A DNA stretch of 5,416 nucleotides, taken from a bacterium. Its GTDB lineage: Bacteria; Bacillota; Clostridia; Oscillospirales; Acutalibacteraceae. Position numbers and translations under genes: made by a program. The DNA lies in assembly GCA_020627425.1 (NCBI GenBank), contig JAHKXX010000070.1, positions 1-5,416 on the forward strand, written 5' to 3'. The notes below the pieces were generated by a model. The model did not search any database, was not told the origin of the DNA, and saw only the letters and a program-made list of their open reading frames with translations. Shown piece after piece: positions 1 through 5,227 of this stretch; position 1 is the stretch's first letter, and every line of letters begins with the position of its first letter.

Positions 1-131
1 CGTGCCAACAAAGTCGGTGGGTAATACTGACTCGAGTGCGCGGATTTGGGTGCAGCGTCACGCTGCCGCGAATCGACCGCGGAGGCACTCCGCCGCGAGG
101 GCACCGGGTTGACTGAGGAGGCGCTCCGGGT
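1..131 (+). repeat. R1: left copy of a hairpin-rich interspersed repeat, cut by the window edge
   Basis: This GC-rich stretch opens with a 20-nt block (1-20) that matches 5294-5313 at 18 of 20 positions, differing only at C9/G and T18/C. AGTGCGCG follows 34 nt later (35-42), against 33 nt in the right-hand copy (5327-5334). Next come three compact hairpins: 52-66 (GCAGCG, loop TCA, CGCTGC), 79-93 (GCGGAG, loop GCA, CTCCGC) and a weaker one at 117-127 (GGAG, loop GCG, CTCC). The linker CGCGAATCGACC (67-78) recurs as CGCGAATCGCCC at 5331-5342, again directly before a 6-bp, 3-nt-loop hairpin. No T-run follows any hairpin, so these are not ordinary terminators. The element begins outside the window. 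Function is unknown. It lies immediately upstream of, and in line with, the flavoprotein gene. Confidence 0.75.
79..93 (+). repeat. 6-bp stem, GCA-loop hairpin inside R1
   Basis: GCGGAG pairs perfectly with CTCCGC around the loop GCA. The counterpart at 5343-5357 has the unrelated stem CCGGCG/CGCCGG with loop GCT. The minus-strand counterpart at 4867-4853 has GCGCAG/CTGCGT with loop GCA and one G-T pair. Stem sequence changes while pairing and loop type stay. Confidence 0.7.
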
Positions 132-137
132 TATAAT
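109..137 (+). promoter_or_regulatory. Sigma-A-type promoter of the thioredoxin-reductase-like gene
   Basis: The -35 box TTGACT (109-114) lies exactly 17 nt from a perfect -10 box TATAAT (132-137). The expected transcription start is near 144, which gives a leader of about 28 nt before the ATG at 172. The spacer is not neutral DNA: 117-127 is a small hairpin (GGAG-GCG-CTCC) aligned with the GCN-loop hairpins of the repeat family. The promoter is therefore built on the end of R1. In the minus-strand copy R3 the matching position carries TTGACC, but the -10 position reads TAACGT, so a promoter is not conserved there. Confidence 0.8.
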
Positions 138-159
138 GGGGGAAAGATAATAAAGAAAC

Positions 160-164
160 GGAGG
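160..164 (+). promoter_or_regulatory. Shine-Dalgarno site for the flavoprotein gene
   Basis: GGAGG lies 7 nt before the ATG at 172. It fixes the start, because no other in-frame start nearby has such a site. Confidence 0.8.
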
Positions 165-171
165 ATAAGAT

Positions 172-1038
172 ATGAAAAAAGCTGTAATAATCGGTTCGGG
201 TCCTGCCGGAGTATCGGCAGCACTCTATATAAAAAGAGCGGGTAACTATGACGTCACTGTTATATCCGGCGGAGTAGGCGCACTTGCAAAGGCTGAAAAG
301 ATCGAAAACTATTATGGACTTGCCGAGCCGGTAAGCGGCAGCGAGCTGTATCAAAGCGGTATAGAGGGCGCAAAAAGACTCGGCGTGGAGTTTATTTACG
401 AACAGGTGACTTCTCTTTCATTTGACGATGATTTCAGACCTGTAATAGGTACGGATAAAAATGAATATACAGCAGATTCACTGCTTATAGCAACAGGCTC
501 CTCAAGAAAAAGTGCAAAAATCAACGGTATAAAGGATTTTGAGGGTAAGGGCGTAAGCTATTGCGCGGTGTGCGACGCGTTCTTCTACAGAAATAAGGAT
601 GTCTGCGTAGTCGGCGACGGAGAGTATGCTTCTCATGAAGCTTCTGTACTCACTGCAACAAGTAAAAGCGTGACCATACTTACCGACGGCAAGGAATTCT
701 CCGCAGCACTGCCGCAGGGAGTAGAACTCAATACCAAAAAGATCTCCGCTATAGAGGGCAGTACTACGGTCGAAAAGGTCGTATTTGATGACGGCACCGA
801 GCTTAACACTGCCGGAATATTTGTCGCTATCGGCGTTGCAGGAAGTACCGACCTTGCGAGAAAGGTCGGCATAGAGCTTGACGGTAATAAAATAATAGTT
901 GATGAAAATATGTCTACCAATATCCCCGGCGTCTATTCGGCAGGAGACTGCACCGGCGGTCTGCTTCAGGTAGCAAAGGCTGTCTATGACGGCGCAAGAG
1001 CAGGTCTTGCTATGGCTGCATATATGAAGAAAAAATAA
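172..1038 (+). CDS. Thioredoxin-reductase-like FAD-dependent disulfide oxidoreductase
   Basis: A 288-residue cytosolic flavoprotein of the low-molecular-weight thioredoxin reductase (TrxB-like) family. It is expected to pass electrons through FAD to a disulfide pair and on to thioredoxin or a similar protein. Visible parts are the N-terminal FAD dinucleotide-binding motif GSGPAG (8-13), the ATGS segment (107-110) closing the first FAD half, the redox-active CAVC (131-134) in the usual place, a second nucleotide-binding loop GDGEYASHEA (148-157), and the C-terminal FAD motif YSAGD (255-259) followed by a QVAKAVYDGA helix. It is somewhat shorter than typical TrxB (about 310 residues). The HRR segment that binds the NADPH phosphate in classical enzymes is replaced by TDG (171-173), and the later arginine is missing too. 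The donor may therefore be NADH or ferredoxin, as in ferredoxin-dependent flavin thioredoxin reductases of Clostridia; that is inference. No thioredoxin gene lies beside it in the window. It has its own promoter and terminator and appears monocistronic. The family call is firm; the substrate is not. Confidence 0.9.
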   Translation: MKKAVIIGSGPAGVSAALYIKRAGNYDVTVISGGVGALAKAEKIENYYGLAEPVSGSELYQSGIEGAKRLGVEFIYEQVTSLSFDDDFRPVIGTDKNEYTADSLLIATGSSRKSAKINGIKDFEGKGVSYCAVCDAFFYRNKDVCVVGDGEYASHEASVLTATSKSVTILTDGKEFSAALPQGVELNTKKISAIEGSTTVEKVVFDDGTELNTAGIFVAIGVAGSTDLARKVGIELDGNKIIVDENMSTNIPGVYSAGDCTGGLLQVAKAVYDGARAGLAMAAYMKKK

Positions 1039-1055
1039 TTTTCTGCTTAAAAGTG

Positions 1056-1088
1056 CGTCCCTCATCGCTTTGATGAGGGACGTTTTTT
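1056..1088 (+). terminator. Intrinsic terminator between convergent genes
   Basis: A perfect 11-bp stem (CGTCCCTCATC, 1056-1066, pairing with 1072-1082) with the 5-nt loop GCTTT is followed by six T residues (1083-1088). It lies 18 nt after the flavoprotein stop. Read on the minus strand, the same stem is followed by GCAC and TTTT, so it may also end the cdaA-cdaR transcript, whose stop is at 1112, though less strongly. Confidence 0.9.
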
Positions 1089-1111
1089 GTTGGTATTAAT
1101 ACTTTATTAAT

Positions 1112-2392
1112 CTAAGATGATGACTGCGCCGACTCCTGCTTTTCGCTGACAGTTACAAAGGCAGTATAATTACCGAGACACCAACAGCCGGAATATTTGC
1201 TGTTCAAAGTGAGTATCAGCGGCATTTCGGCAGTACCTTCAAACTCCGATTTCTCCGACATATCAATTATACCTGTAATGTTTGCCGAGGTTATGGAGTT
1301 TATCTCGTCAGCGGGTCCGATAAGAGTTATCTCTACATTCTGGGTGGATACCGTGGTCGTCATATCCGCGCGGCTGTTTATAACGGTTATCCTTCCTGTT
1401 TTCAGCTTCTTCTCTATCATACCGGAGGTATCTATCGTTACTGTCGCTGTAGTCGTACCGTCAATAGTACGGTAACCCGAGGGTATAACAAGCTCGACCG
1501 TCAGCTTGTTGTTTGTTTTGTTAATAGTCGTCATATCTATCTGTTCTGTAGATACAGACGAGATCTCGGCTGCTCCCGTTGTAACGGCAAGCTTTATCGT
1601 GGACGGCTCGACCGTTATAAGCGACGAGTCAAGCTCTGTAGAGTCGGGCATATTTACAAAGCTGGGAACAACGCTTACCTGCTTGTTTTTGTAGACCGGT
1701 ATAGTCACGTCTACCGAAGATATATCACTGCTAATATAGGTAGTGTCTATCTCGTTGTCGTTTGCATCACAAAAAACAAGTCTTGCGTTTACTATCGTTG
1801 TTTCACTGAGCTTTGTTTTGTTCGTATAGTCGGCATATACCGAGGCTATGCTGTTTACTACCTTTTCTGCGCCGGTCACCGTTACCGTCTGCTGTGAAAG
1901 CGTGGGCGACAATGTACCGTATTCGTCTTCAGTGTCTACCGATATGCGCCCCGTTATGTTGATCTTTTTCTCCGCGTAACGGTCTACATAAACATCGAGC
2001 GTTGACGGAACAACGGTGGACTCAAAGCTGTAGTCCGTCTTTACACTGTTCTTTTTCGGAACAAGGTTTAGAGTATAGTTTCCGGGCTGGGTTATCTCGC
2101 TGATATCGGCGGCGGTCACAAGTATGTCAGATGTTGTAATGCCCGTCACGACAAGCGCGTTGCCGGAGATCTTTGCGTCTACCGTCTTGCCCTCTGCGCC
2201 GTAAAATTTCAGATCGTTAGTAAGCTCCGGCAGGGTTATCGGTATATCGGAAACGGTATATGTAGTCGACTCCTGATTTGTGGTGGACACTACTATCCAC
2301 AGAACAAAGGCAAGCAGAATGGAAAAAAGCATTACAAACTTGTCGTTGTAAAAAAGCTTGCCTATAGACAATTTACTGTTTTTCTCTGTCAT
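1112..2392 (-). CDS. cdaR: CdaR: YbbR-domain regulator of the c-di-AMP synthase CdaA
   Basis: A 426-residue membrane-anchored protein. A short cytosolic N-terminus is followed by one transmembrane segment (about 19-36, FVMLFSILLAFVLWIVVS), then a long Ser/Thr/Val-rich beta-sheet region outside the membrane. That region divides into about four YbbR-like repeats (roughly 45-136, 140-233, 237-321 and 327-416), with junctions marked by VYVDRYAEKKINITG, IPVYKNKQVSV and MIEKKLKTGRITV. In known systems CdaR binds CdaA and modulates its diadenylate cyclase activity, possibly in response to envelope state. The ATG at 2392 overlaps the end of cdaA by 20 nt and has AAGGGAAG about 6 nt upstream, so the pair is probably translationally coupled. 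The C-terminus is a short polar tail ending SAQSSS. The gene is followed by the convergent terminator and not by glmM, unlike the common cdaA-cdaR-glmM arrangement. Identification rests on the TM-plus-YbbR architecture and on the position after cdaA. Confidence 0.93.
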   Translation of the reverse strand: MTEKNSKLSIGKLFYNDKFVMLFSILLAFVLWIVVSTTNQESTTYTVSDIPITLPELTNDLKFYGAEGKTVDAKISGNALVVTGITTSDILVTAADISEITQPGNYTLNLVPKKNSVKTDYSFESTVVPSTLDVYVDRYAEKKINITGRISVDTEDEYGTLSPTLSQQTVTVTGAEKVVNSIASVYADYTNKTKLSETTIVNARLVFCDANDNEIDTTYISSDISSVDVTIPVYKNKQVSVVPSFVNMPDSTELDSSLITVEPSTIKLAVTTGAAEISSVSTEQIDMTTINKTNNKLTVELVIPSGYRTIDGTTTATVTIDTSGMIEKKLKTGRITVINSRADMTTTVSTQNVEITLIGPADEINSITSANITGIIDMSEKSEFEGTAEMPLILTLNSKYSGCWCLGNYTAFVTVSEKQESAQSSS

Positions 2393-3281
2393 TTTTTCTT
2401 CCCTTCTTTATGCCGGACAGTATCGGTATCCTCTCTCCCTTTTCCGTTACCTTCGGCACAAGCAGCTCATCAAGAGTTGCGTTAAGAGTTTCCCTTGTAT
2501 AGTTTCTGGTAAGTACACCGTTTATTGCCATAGATATATTTCCCGTTTCCTCCGAAACGATAACTATGACCGCATCGCTGTTCTCGCTTATTCCCAGACC
2601 TGCGCGGTGCCGTGTACCAAGATCGACGCTTACACTGCTGTTGTTCTTCGTCAGCGGAAGTATACAGCCTGCTGCATATATCATACCGTCGCGTACTATC
2701 ATAGCTCCGTCGTGAAGGGGCGCCTTGTTGAAGAACACGTTCCCGATAAACGGTACCGACGGCTCTGCGTTGACTATGGTGCCGGTGTCTATTATATCGC
2801 CGAGCTTTGTCTGTCGCTCAAAAACAATGAGCGCACCCGTCTTTGTTTTCTGAAAGTTTCCGGCTGCCTCTGCAACACAGTTTATGCAGCGCCTTATTTG
2901 CTTTGCCCTGTTCTCCTCCACACCATTGCCGGAGGAGAGACTCGTCCAGTATTTTCCTATGCGGCTTCGTCCTATATGCTCCAGCGCACTTCTCAGCTCC
3001 GGCTGGAAAACGATAAGCACCGCAAGAACCGAGAACTGAAAAAACGAGGTAAACAGATAGTTAAGCATTTTCAGATTGAATATAGTTGATATGGCAAATG
3101 CCACCAGAATTATTATAATACCCTTTACAAGCTGTTCTGCTCTTGTTTCACGGACTATCTTTATGAGGTTATATATAATAAACGAAACTACCATTATGTC
3201 GAGCACATCTGTAGCACGGAATGTCATCATCAGCGCTATAAACCAGTTATAGGCAGTACTGATAGCGTCCCACAAGATCAT
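2373..3281 (-). CDS. cdaA: CdaA: membrane-bound diadenylate cyclase (c-di-AMP synthase)
   Basis: A 302-residue enzyme that condenses two ATP molecules into cyclic di-AMP, the second messenger that controls potassium and osmolyte transport and cell-wall homeostasis. The N-terminal third holds three hydrophobic segments (about 25-41, 53-69 and 73-92), followed by the family segment VFQPELRSALEHIGR (91-105). The DAC (DisA_N) domain runs from about 120 to 285 and keeps the catalytic motifs LHDGA (DGA at 191-193) and LGTRHRAGLG (RHR at 224-226), plus GALIVFER (149-156) and SEETG (243-247). All key residues are present, so it should be active. Its N-terminus is some residues longer than that of B. 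subtilis CdaA. The ATG at 3281 follows an AAGGGGG tract that is rather close (2 nt); the next in-frame Met codons, around residue 18, lack an SD, so 3281 is preferred. A dedicated promoter lies upstream and cdaR overlaps downstream. The lysine/arginine-rich tail (residues 292-302) is coded partly within the overlap. Confidence 0.96.
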   Translation of the reverse strand: MILWDAISTAYNWFIALMMTFRATDVLDIMVVSFIIYNLIKIVRETRAEQLVKGIIIILVAFAISTIFNLKMLNYLFTSFFQFSVLAVLIVFQPELRSALEHIGRSRIGKYWTSLSSGNGVEENRAKQIRRCINCVAEAAGNFQKTKTGALIVFERQTKLGDIIDTGTIVNAEPSVPFIGNVFFNKAPLHDGAMIVRDGMIYAAGCILPLTKNNSSVSVDLGTRHRAGLGISENSDAVIVIVSEETGNISMAINGVLTRNYTRETLNATLDELLVPKVTEKGERIPILSGIKKGRKNDREKQ

Positions 3282-3362
3282 TTCCCCCTTTTTACCCTTC
3301 CTGATAAGCTTTCAGGCGCGCATACCTCCCCGTCCTCACAGGAAGGCATACTGCCGTATCTA
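3282..3362 (-). other. 5' leader of cdaA
   Basis: About 80 nt lie between the predicted transcription start and the cdaA ATG. On the minus strand it contains the small hairpin TCCT-GTG-AGGA (3343-3333) and a G-rich stretch, GGACGGGGAGG. No known riboswitch is recognised. There is no terminator-like T-run, so attenuation is not evident. Confidence 0.4.
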
Positions 3363-3368
3363 ATATAT

Positions 3369-3396
3369 ATTTTAGCATAACAAAAGATTTATTCAA
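3369..3396 (-). promoter_or_regulatory. Sigma-A-type extended -10 promoter of cdaA-cdaR
   Basis: On the minus strand, -35 TTGAAT (3396-3391), a 16-nt spacer and -10 TAAAAT (3374-3369), with the extended -10 element TGC directly before it. It lies in the 136-nt gap after the aminotransferase stop (3418). No convincing terminator separates the two, so read-through from the upstream gene pair is also possible. Confidence 0.7.
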
Positions 3397-3417
3397 CCGT
3401 TTTTTGTGTTTTTTATA

Positions 3418-4548
3418 TTAAATATTTTTTACAGCCCAAATAAGTCTGTCCGCGTCATTCATTGTGTTAAACACAGAGGGTGATACTCTTACGGCTCCGG
3501 TGTTCTCTGTGCCTGCTGCTCTGTGTGCGGCAGGACTGCAGTGAAGTCCTGCGCGGACTGCTATATTTCTTTTGTTCAGCTGTTCGGCAACGACCTCTGA
3601 TTCTCTGCCTCGGATATTAAAGGACAAAACCGGTACAAAAAACTCTGGCGTCGGCACAGGCATATACAGCTCTACCTCCGGGTTTTCGGACAGACCTCTG
3701 TAGATCCTGCGGATGATCCCGAACTCGTGCCGTGATATTTTTTCTACTGTCAGCTTTTTTACATAGTCAATACCCGCAGACAAGCCGCATATTCCGCTGA
3801 AATTCTGAGTACCGCTTTCAAGCCTGTCCGGCAGCTCCGGGGGCTGTACAAAGGAAGCCGAGCCGCTGCCTGTTCCGCCGAGTGTAAGCGGACGCGGTAT
3901 AACGTCGGTACATATCAAAAGAAAACCCGTACCCATAGGACCATACAGACCCTTGTGTCCTGCTCCGCATATATAGTCATAGCTGTTGTTTGATACGTCT
4001 ATCGGTATAACGCCTGCACTCTGGGCGCAGTCAAGAGTAAAGAGCAGCCCGTATTCATGTGCAAGAGCCGAGATCCTTTCTACAGGAAGTCTTATACCCC
4101 ATACATTGGAAGCATGTGTACAGACTATCATCCTTGTTTTTTTATTGATCGCCCTGCGAAAGGAGTCTACCGTTCTGTCATCCTCACACGGATACACCTT
4201 TGCCGCGGTATAAGAGATCCCCTTATCGCCGAGATATTCGAGAACACGCATTACCGAGTTATGCTCCAGCTCGGACACAACAACATGATCGCCGCTGTTC
4301 AGAACGCCGCTGAGGACGGTATTAAGTGCCGTTGTACAGTTGAGTGTAAAAACAACATTTTCGGGCTTGTCGCAGTTAAGGAAGGATGCTATATTCTCCC
4401 GTGCCTTATATATCTTTTCGGACGCTGCAAGCGACAGGCTGTGTCCGCTTCTGCCGGGATTGGCAGCAAGTCTCATAGCAAGAGCTACGGCATTTCGTAC
4501 TGCTATAGGCTTCGGACTTGTCGTGGCGGAATTATCAAAATAGATCAT
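3418..4548 (-). CDS. Class V aminotransferase-fold PLP enzyme, cysteine-desulfurase-like (EF2568-type family)
   Basis: A 376-residue cytosolic fold-type I PLP enzyme resembling NifS/SufS cysteine desulfurases. These remove sulfur (or selenium) from cysteine (selenocysteine) as an enzyme persulfide. Markers in order are the N-terminal YFDNSATT (3-10), NPGRSGHSLSL (30-40), ELEHNS (93-98, with the His that stacks on PLP), THASNVWG (144-151), LDCAQSAGV (172-180, with PLP-contacting Asp173 and Gln176), GHKGLYGP (197-204, Lys199 as the Schiff-base lysine), RLESGTQN (242-249) and AVRAGLHCSPAAH (330-342, with Cys337 as the likely persulfide cysteine). Length and motifs fit the family named after Enterococcus faecalis EF2568 (TIGR01977), rather than housekeeping IscS or SufS. 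It starts at ATG 4548 with a strong GGGGAGGAG site, overlapping the DUF3343 stop by 4 nt (ATGA). That coupling suggests a joint S/Se-transfer role. The exact substrate is not determined. Confidence 0.92.
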   Translation of the reverse strand: MIYFDNSATTSPKPIAVRNAVALAMRLAANPGRSGHSLSLAASEKIYKARENIASFLNCDKPENVVFTLNCTTALNTVLSGVLNSGDHVVVSELEHNSVMRVLEYLGDKGISYTAAKVYPCEDDRTVDSFRRAINKKTRMIVCTHASNVWGIRLPVERISALAHEYGLLFTLDCAQSAGVIPIDVSNNSYDYICGAGHKGLYGPMGTGFLLICTDVIPRPLTLGGTGSGSASFVQPPELPDRLESGTQNFSGICGLSAGIDYVKKLTVEKISRHEFGIIRRIYRGLSENPEVELYMPVPTPEFFVPVLSFNIRGRESEVVAEQLNKRNIAVRAGLHCSPAAHRAAGTENTGAVRVSPSVFNTMNDADRLIWAVKNI

Positions 4549-4784
4549 ACTCCTCCCCTCCTCTGCGCCCTGCCCAGAACCTTTATTCCGTTATCAGTGA
4601 GTATTTTTTCCGCCCTGTCAATATCTTTATACACAAGAAGGCTATAGGTACAGCTTTTTTCAGCCGTATTCCTCGGTGTTTTTATCACCTCTGCTCTTAT
4701 ACCGTATTTACCGAGCAGTTGTTTACCCTTCATAGCGTAGGTCACCGACGAAACTATAACAAGCTGTTTTTCCTTATTCTCCAT
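4545..4784 (-). CDS. DUF3343 small protein, putative S/Se carrier-like
   Basis: A 79-residue soluble protein resembling DUF3343 (PF11823, 'putative Se/S carrier protein-like'). It begins with a beta strand LVIVSSVTYAMKGKQLL (8-24), then GIRAEVIKTPRN (28-39), SCTYSLLVY (44-52), and a helix before a terminal GIKVLGR (66-72). Family members usually have a PxPRxISSSCG-like segment. Here TPR (36-38) and a single Cys45 are kept, but the glycine after the cysteine is Thr. The start chosen is ATG 4784, because GGGGTGG (4797-4791) lies 5 nt upstream of it. An in-frame GTG at 4793 would add three residues but has no SD of its own and falls inside that G-rich site. The stop overlaps the start of the PLP enzyme by 4 nt, so the two form a translationally coupled pair. 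Repeat R3 lies upstream in the same orientation. Function is inferred only from family and neighbour. Confidence 0.8.
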   Translation of the reverse strand: MENKEKQLVIVSSVTYAMKGKQLLGKYGIRAEVIKTPRNTAEKSCTYSLLVYKDIDRAEKILTDNGIKVLGRAQRRGGV

Positions 4785-4790
4785 TTTTTC

Positions 4791-4797
4791 CACCCCA
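4791..4797 (-). promoter_or_regulatory. G-rich Shine-Dalgarno that decides the DUF3343 start
   Basis: GGGGTGG on the minus strand, followed by AAAAA and then ATG (4784-4782). It favours this ATG over the GTG at 4793, which overlaps the site. Confidence 0.55.
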
Positions 4798-4830
4798 TAT
4801 TATCACTAAAATATCTATTACATCTTATGT

Positions 4831-4843
4831 CCCCCCTCCCCCC
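4831..4843 (-). other. G6-A-G6 tract upstream of the DUF3343 gene
   Basis: On the minus strand, two runs of six G separated by one A lie about 47 nt before the start codon, at the end of R3. It could be a G-rich structural site or only low-complexity sequence. It is too far from the ATG to be its SD. Confidence 0.4.
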
Positions 4844-4880
4844 GACGTTACTACGCAGTGCCTGCGCGGTCAACTCTCTC

Positions 4881-4915
4881 TTGCCGCACGGCGGCAAGGG
4901 CGTGCACGGCACGCC
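4881..4915 (-). repeat. Tandem pair of 7-bp, 3-nt-loop hairpins in R3
   Basis: Written on the plus strand, TTGCCGC-ACG-GCGGCAA (4881-4897) and GGCGTGC-ACG-GCACGCC (4899-4915) are perfect 17-nt hairpins one base apart. Stem length and loop are the same (CGT when read on the minus strand) but the stems are unrelated in sequence. The second can alternatively pair as part of CACGC-CGCA-GCGTG (4910-4923). Confidence 0.7.
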
Positions 4916-4996
4916 GCAGCGTGGCAAATACTTGTTGCCGCCTACTATAATGCAACGTCTCCAGTTGGGTTTATTATACCTCTTATTCCGCGCCAC

Positions 4997-5011
4997 GGCG
5001 CTCAGGGCGCC
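4997..5011 (-). repeat. CCTGA-loop hairpin of R3
   Basis: Minus strand GGCGC-CCTGA-GCGCC, flanked by TAAGC before and GTGGCGCGG after. It corresponds base for base to the hairpins at 5213-5227 and 5369-5383, with a different but still fully paired stem. Confidence 0.75.
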
Positions 5012-5022
5012 GCTTAGCGCTA

Positions 5023-5199
5023 CATTTTAGTGGAGATTAGTATACTTATCACTCTACCTATTGTCTCCCAAAAGCAGTACAATGAGTCTTATGGAATTTC
5101 TCACATTCATTATTGTTTTCTCTTTAATCTCTATTCATTATTCTTTCATTCTGTCGGCACACAAAAAAGAGTAAACAGAAATACTCATTGTCACTGTAA
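5023..5199. other. AT-rich spacer between R3 and R2, no gene seen
   Basis: About 177 nt of AT-rich DNA between two GC-rich repeat stretches. It holds the possible promoter at 5039-5067, an inverted repeat (CAGTACAATGAGT at 5075-5087 and ACTCATTGTCACTG at 5183-5196, which pair except for one extra base), and a 10-nt direct repeat ATTCATTATT (5105-5114 and 5133-5142). No convincing reading frame, tRNA or transposase fragment is visible. Confidence 0.5.
5039..5067 (-). promoter_or_regulatory. Possible promoter upstream of R3 on the minus strand
   Basis: On the minus strand, GAGACA (5067-5062, 4 of 6 matches to the -35 consensus), a 17-nt spacer and TATACT (5044-5039, 5 of 6 matches to -10). A transcript starting near 5032 would carry the whole of R3 as a leader of about 250 nt before the DUF3343 gene. 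No better promoter is visible between R3 and that gene. This is a prediction from box matches alone. Confidence 0.35.
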
Positions 5200-5212
5200 A
5201 GCAGCGTCAAGC

Positions 5213-5227
5213 GCCGCCCTGTGCGGT
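5213..5227 (+). repeat. CCTGT-loop hairpin, first R2 module
   Basis: GCCGC pairs with GCGGT (one G-T pair) around CCTGT. The right arm could alternatively pair with ACCGTAC (5268-5274), which would give a competing fold. Confidence 0.65.

Larger units (their letters stand above)
4844..5022 (-). repeat. R3: minus-strand copy of the hairpin-rich repeat, upstream of the DUF3343 operon
   Basis: Read on the minus strand from 5022, the element has GCGCTAAGC, then hairpin GGCGC-CCTGA-GCGCC (5011-4997), GTGGCGCGG (4996-4988), a 12-nt spacer and AATAAACC (4975-4968). This order and spacing are the same in both R2 modules. A unique stretch of about 45 nt follows. Then come a hairpin CACGC-TGCG-GCGTG (4923-4910), overlapping two adjacent 7-bp hairpins with loop CGT (4915-4899 and 4897-4881), and finally TTGACC plus a GCA-loop hairpin (4867-4853). 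None is followed by a T-run. The element lies 5' of, and in line with, the DUF3343 gene, as R1 lies 5' of the flavoprotein gene. Whether it is a transcribed leader, an RNA gene or a mobile element remnant cannot be told here. Confidence 0.75.

Noticed and set aside
502..1065. 187-codon minus-strand frame opposite the flavoprotein gene
   Set aside because: It overlaps a well-supported gene, runs through the terminator region and shows no protein family signal.
1095..1111. AT-only hairpin (ATTAATA-CTT-TATTAAT) next to the cdaR stop
   Set aside because: A weak 7-bp A/T stem with no T-run of its own. The nearby 11-bp GC-containing terminator explains transcript ends better.
2358..3089. Long plus-strand reading frame (243 codons) opposite cdaA
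   Set aside because: It lies antisense to a clear CdaA with all catalytic motifs, is rich in Cys and Tyr with no recognisable domain, and has no SD. It is a shadow frame.
4057..4647. Plus-strand frame opposite the PLP enzyme and DUF3343 genes
   Set aside because: Antisense to two recognised genes, with composition typical of a shadow frame.
4785..4830. Promoter just before the DUF3343 gene (GATAAT/TAATAT near 4798-4804)
   Set aside because: No -35 partner at proper spacing, and the transcript would start at or inside the ribosome binding site.
4754..4996. 80-codon minus-strand frame across R3 and the start of the DUF3343 gene
   Set aside because: It is made mostly of repeat hairpins, overlaps the DUF3343 gene in another frame and has no family match. 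Base changes between copies follow stem pairing, not codons.
4881..5011. Hairpins of R3 as intrinsic terminators
   Set aside because: No T-run follows any of them on either strand.
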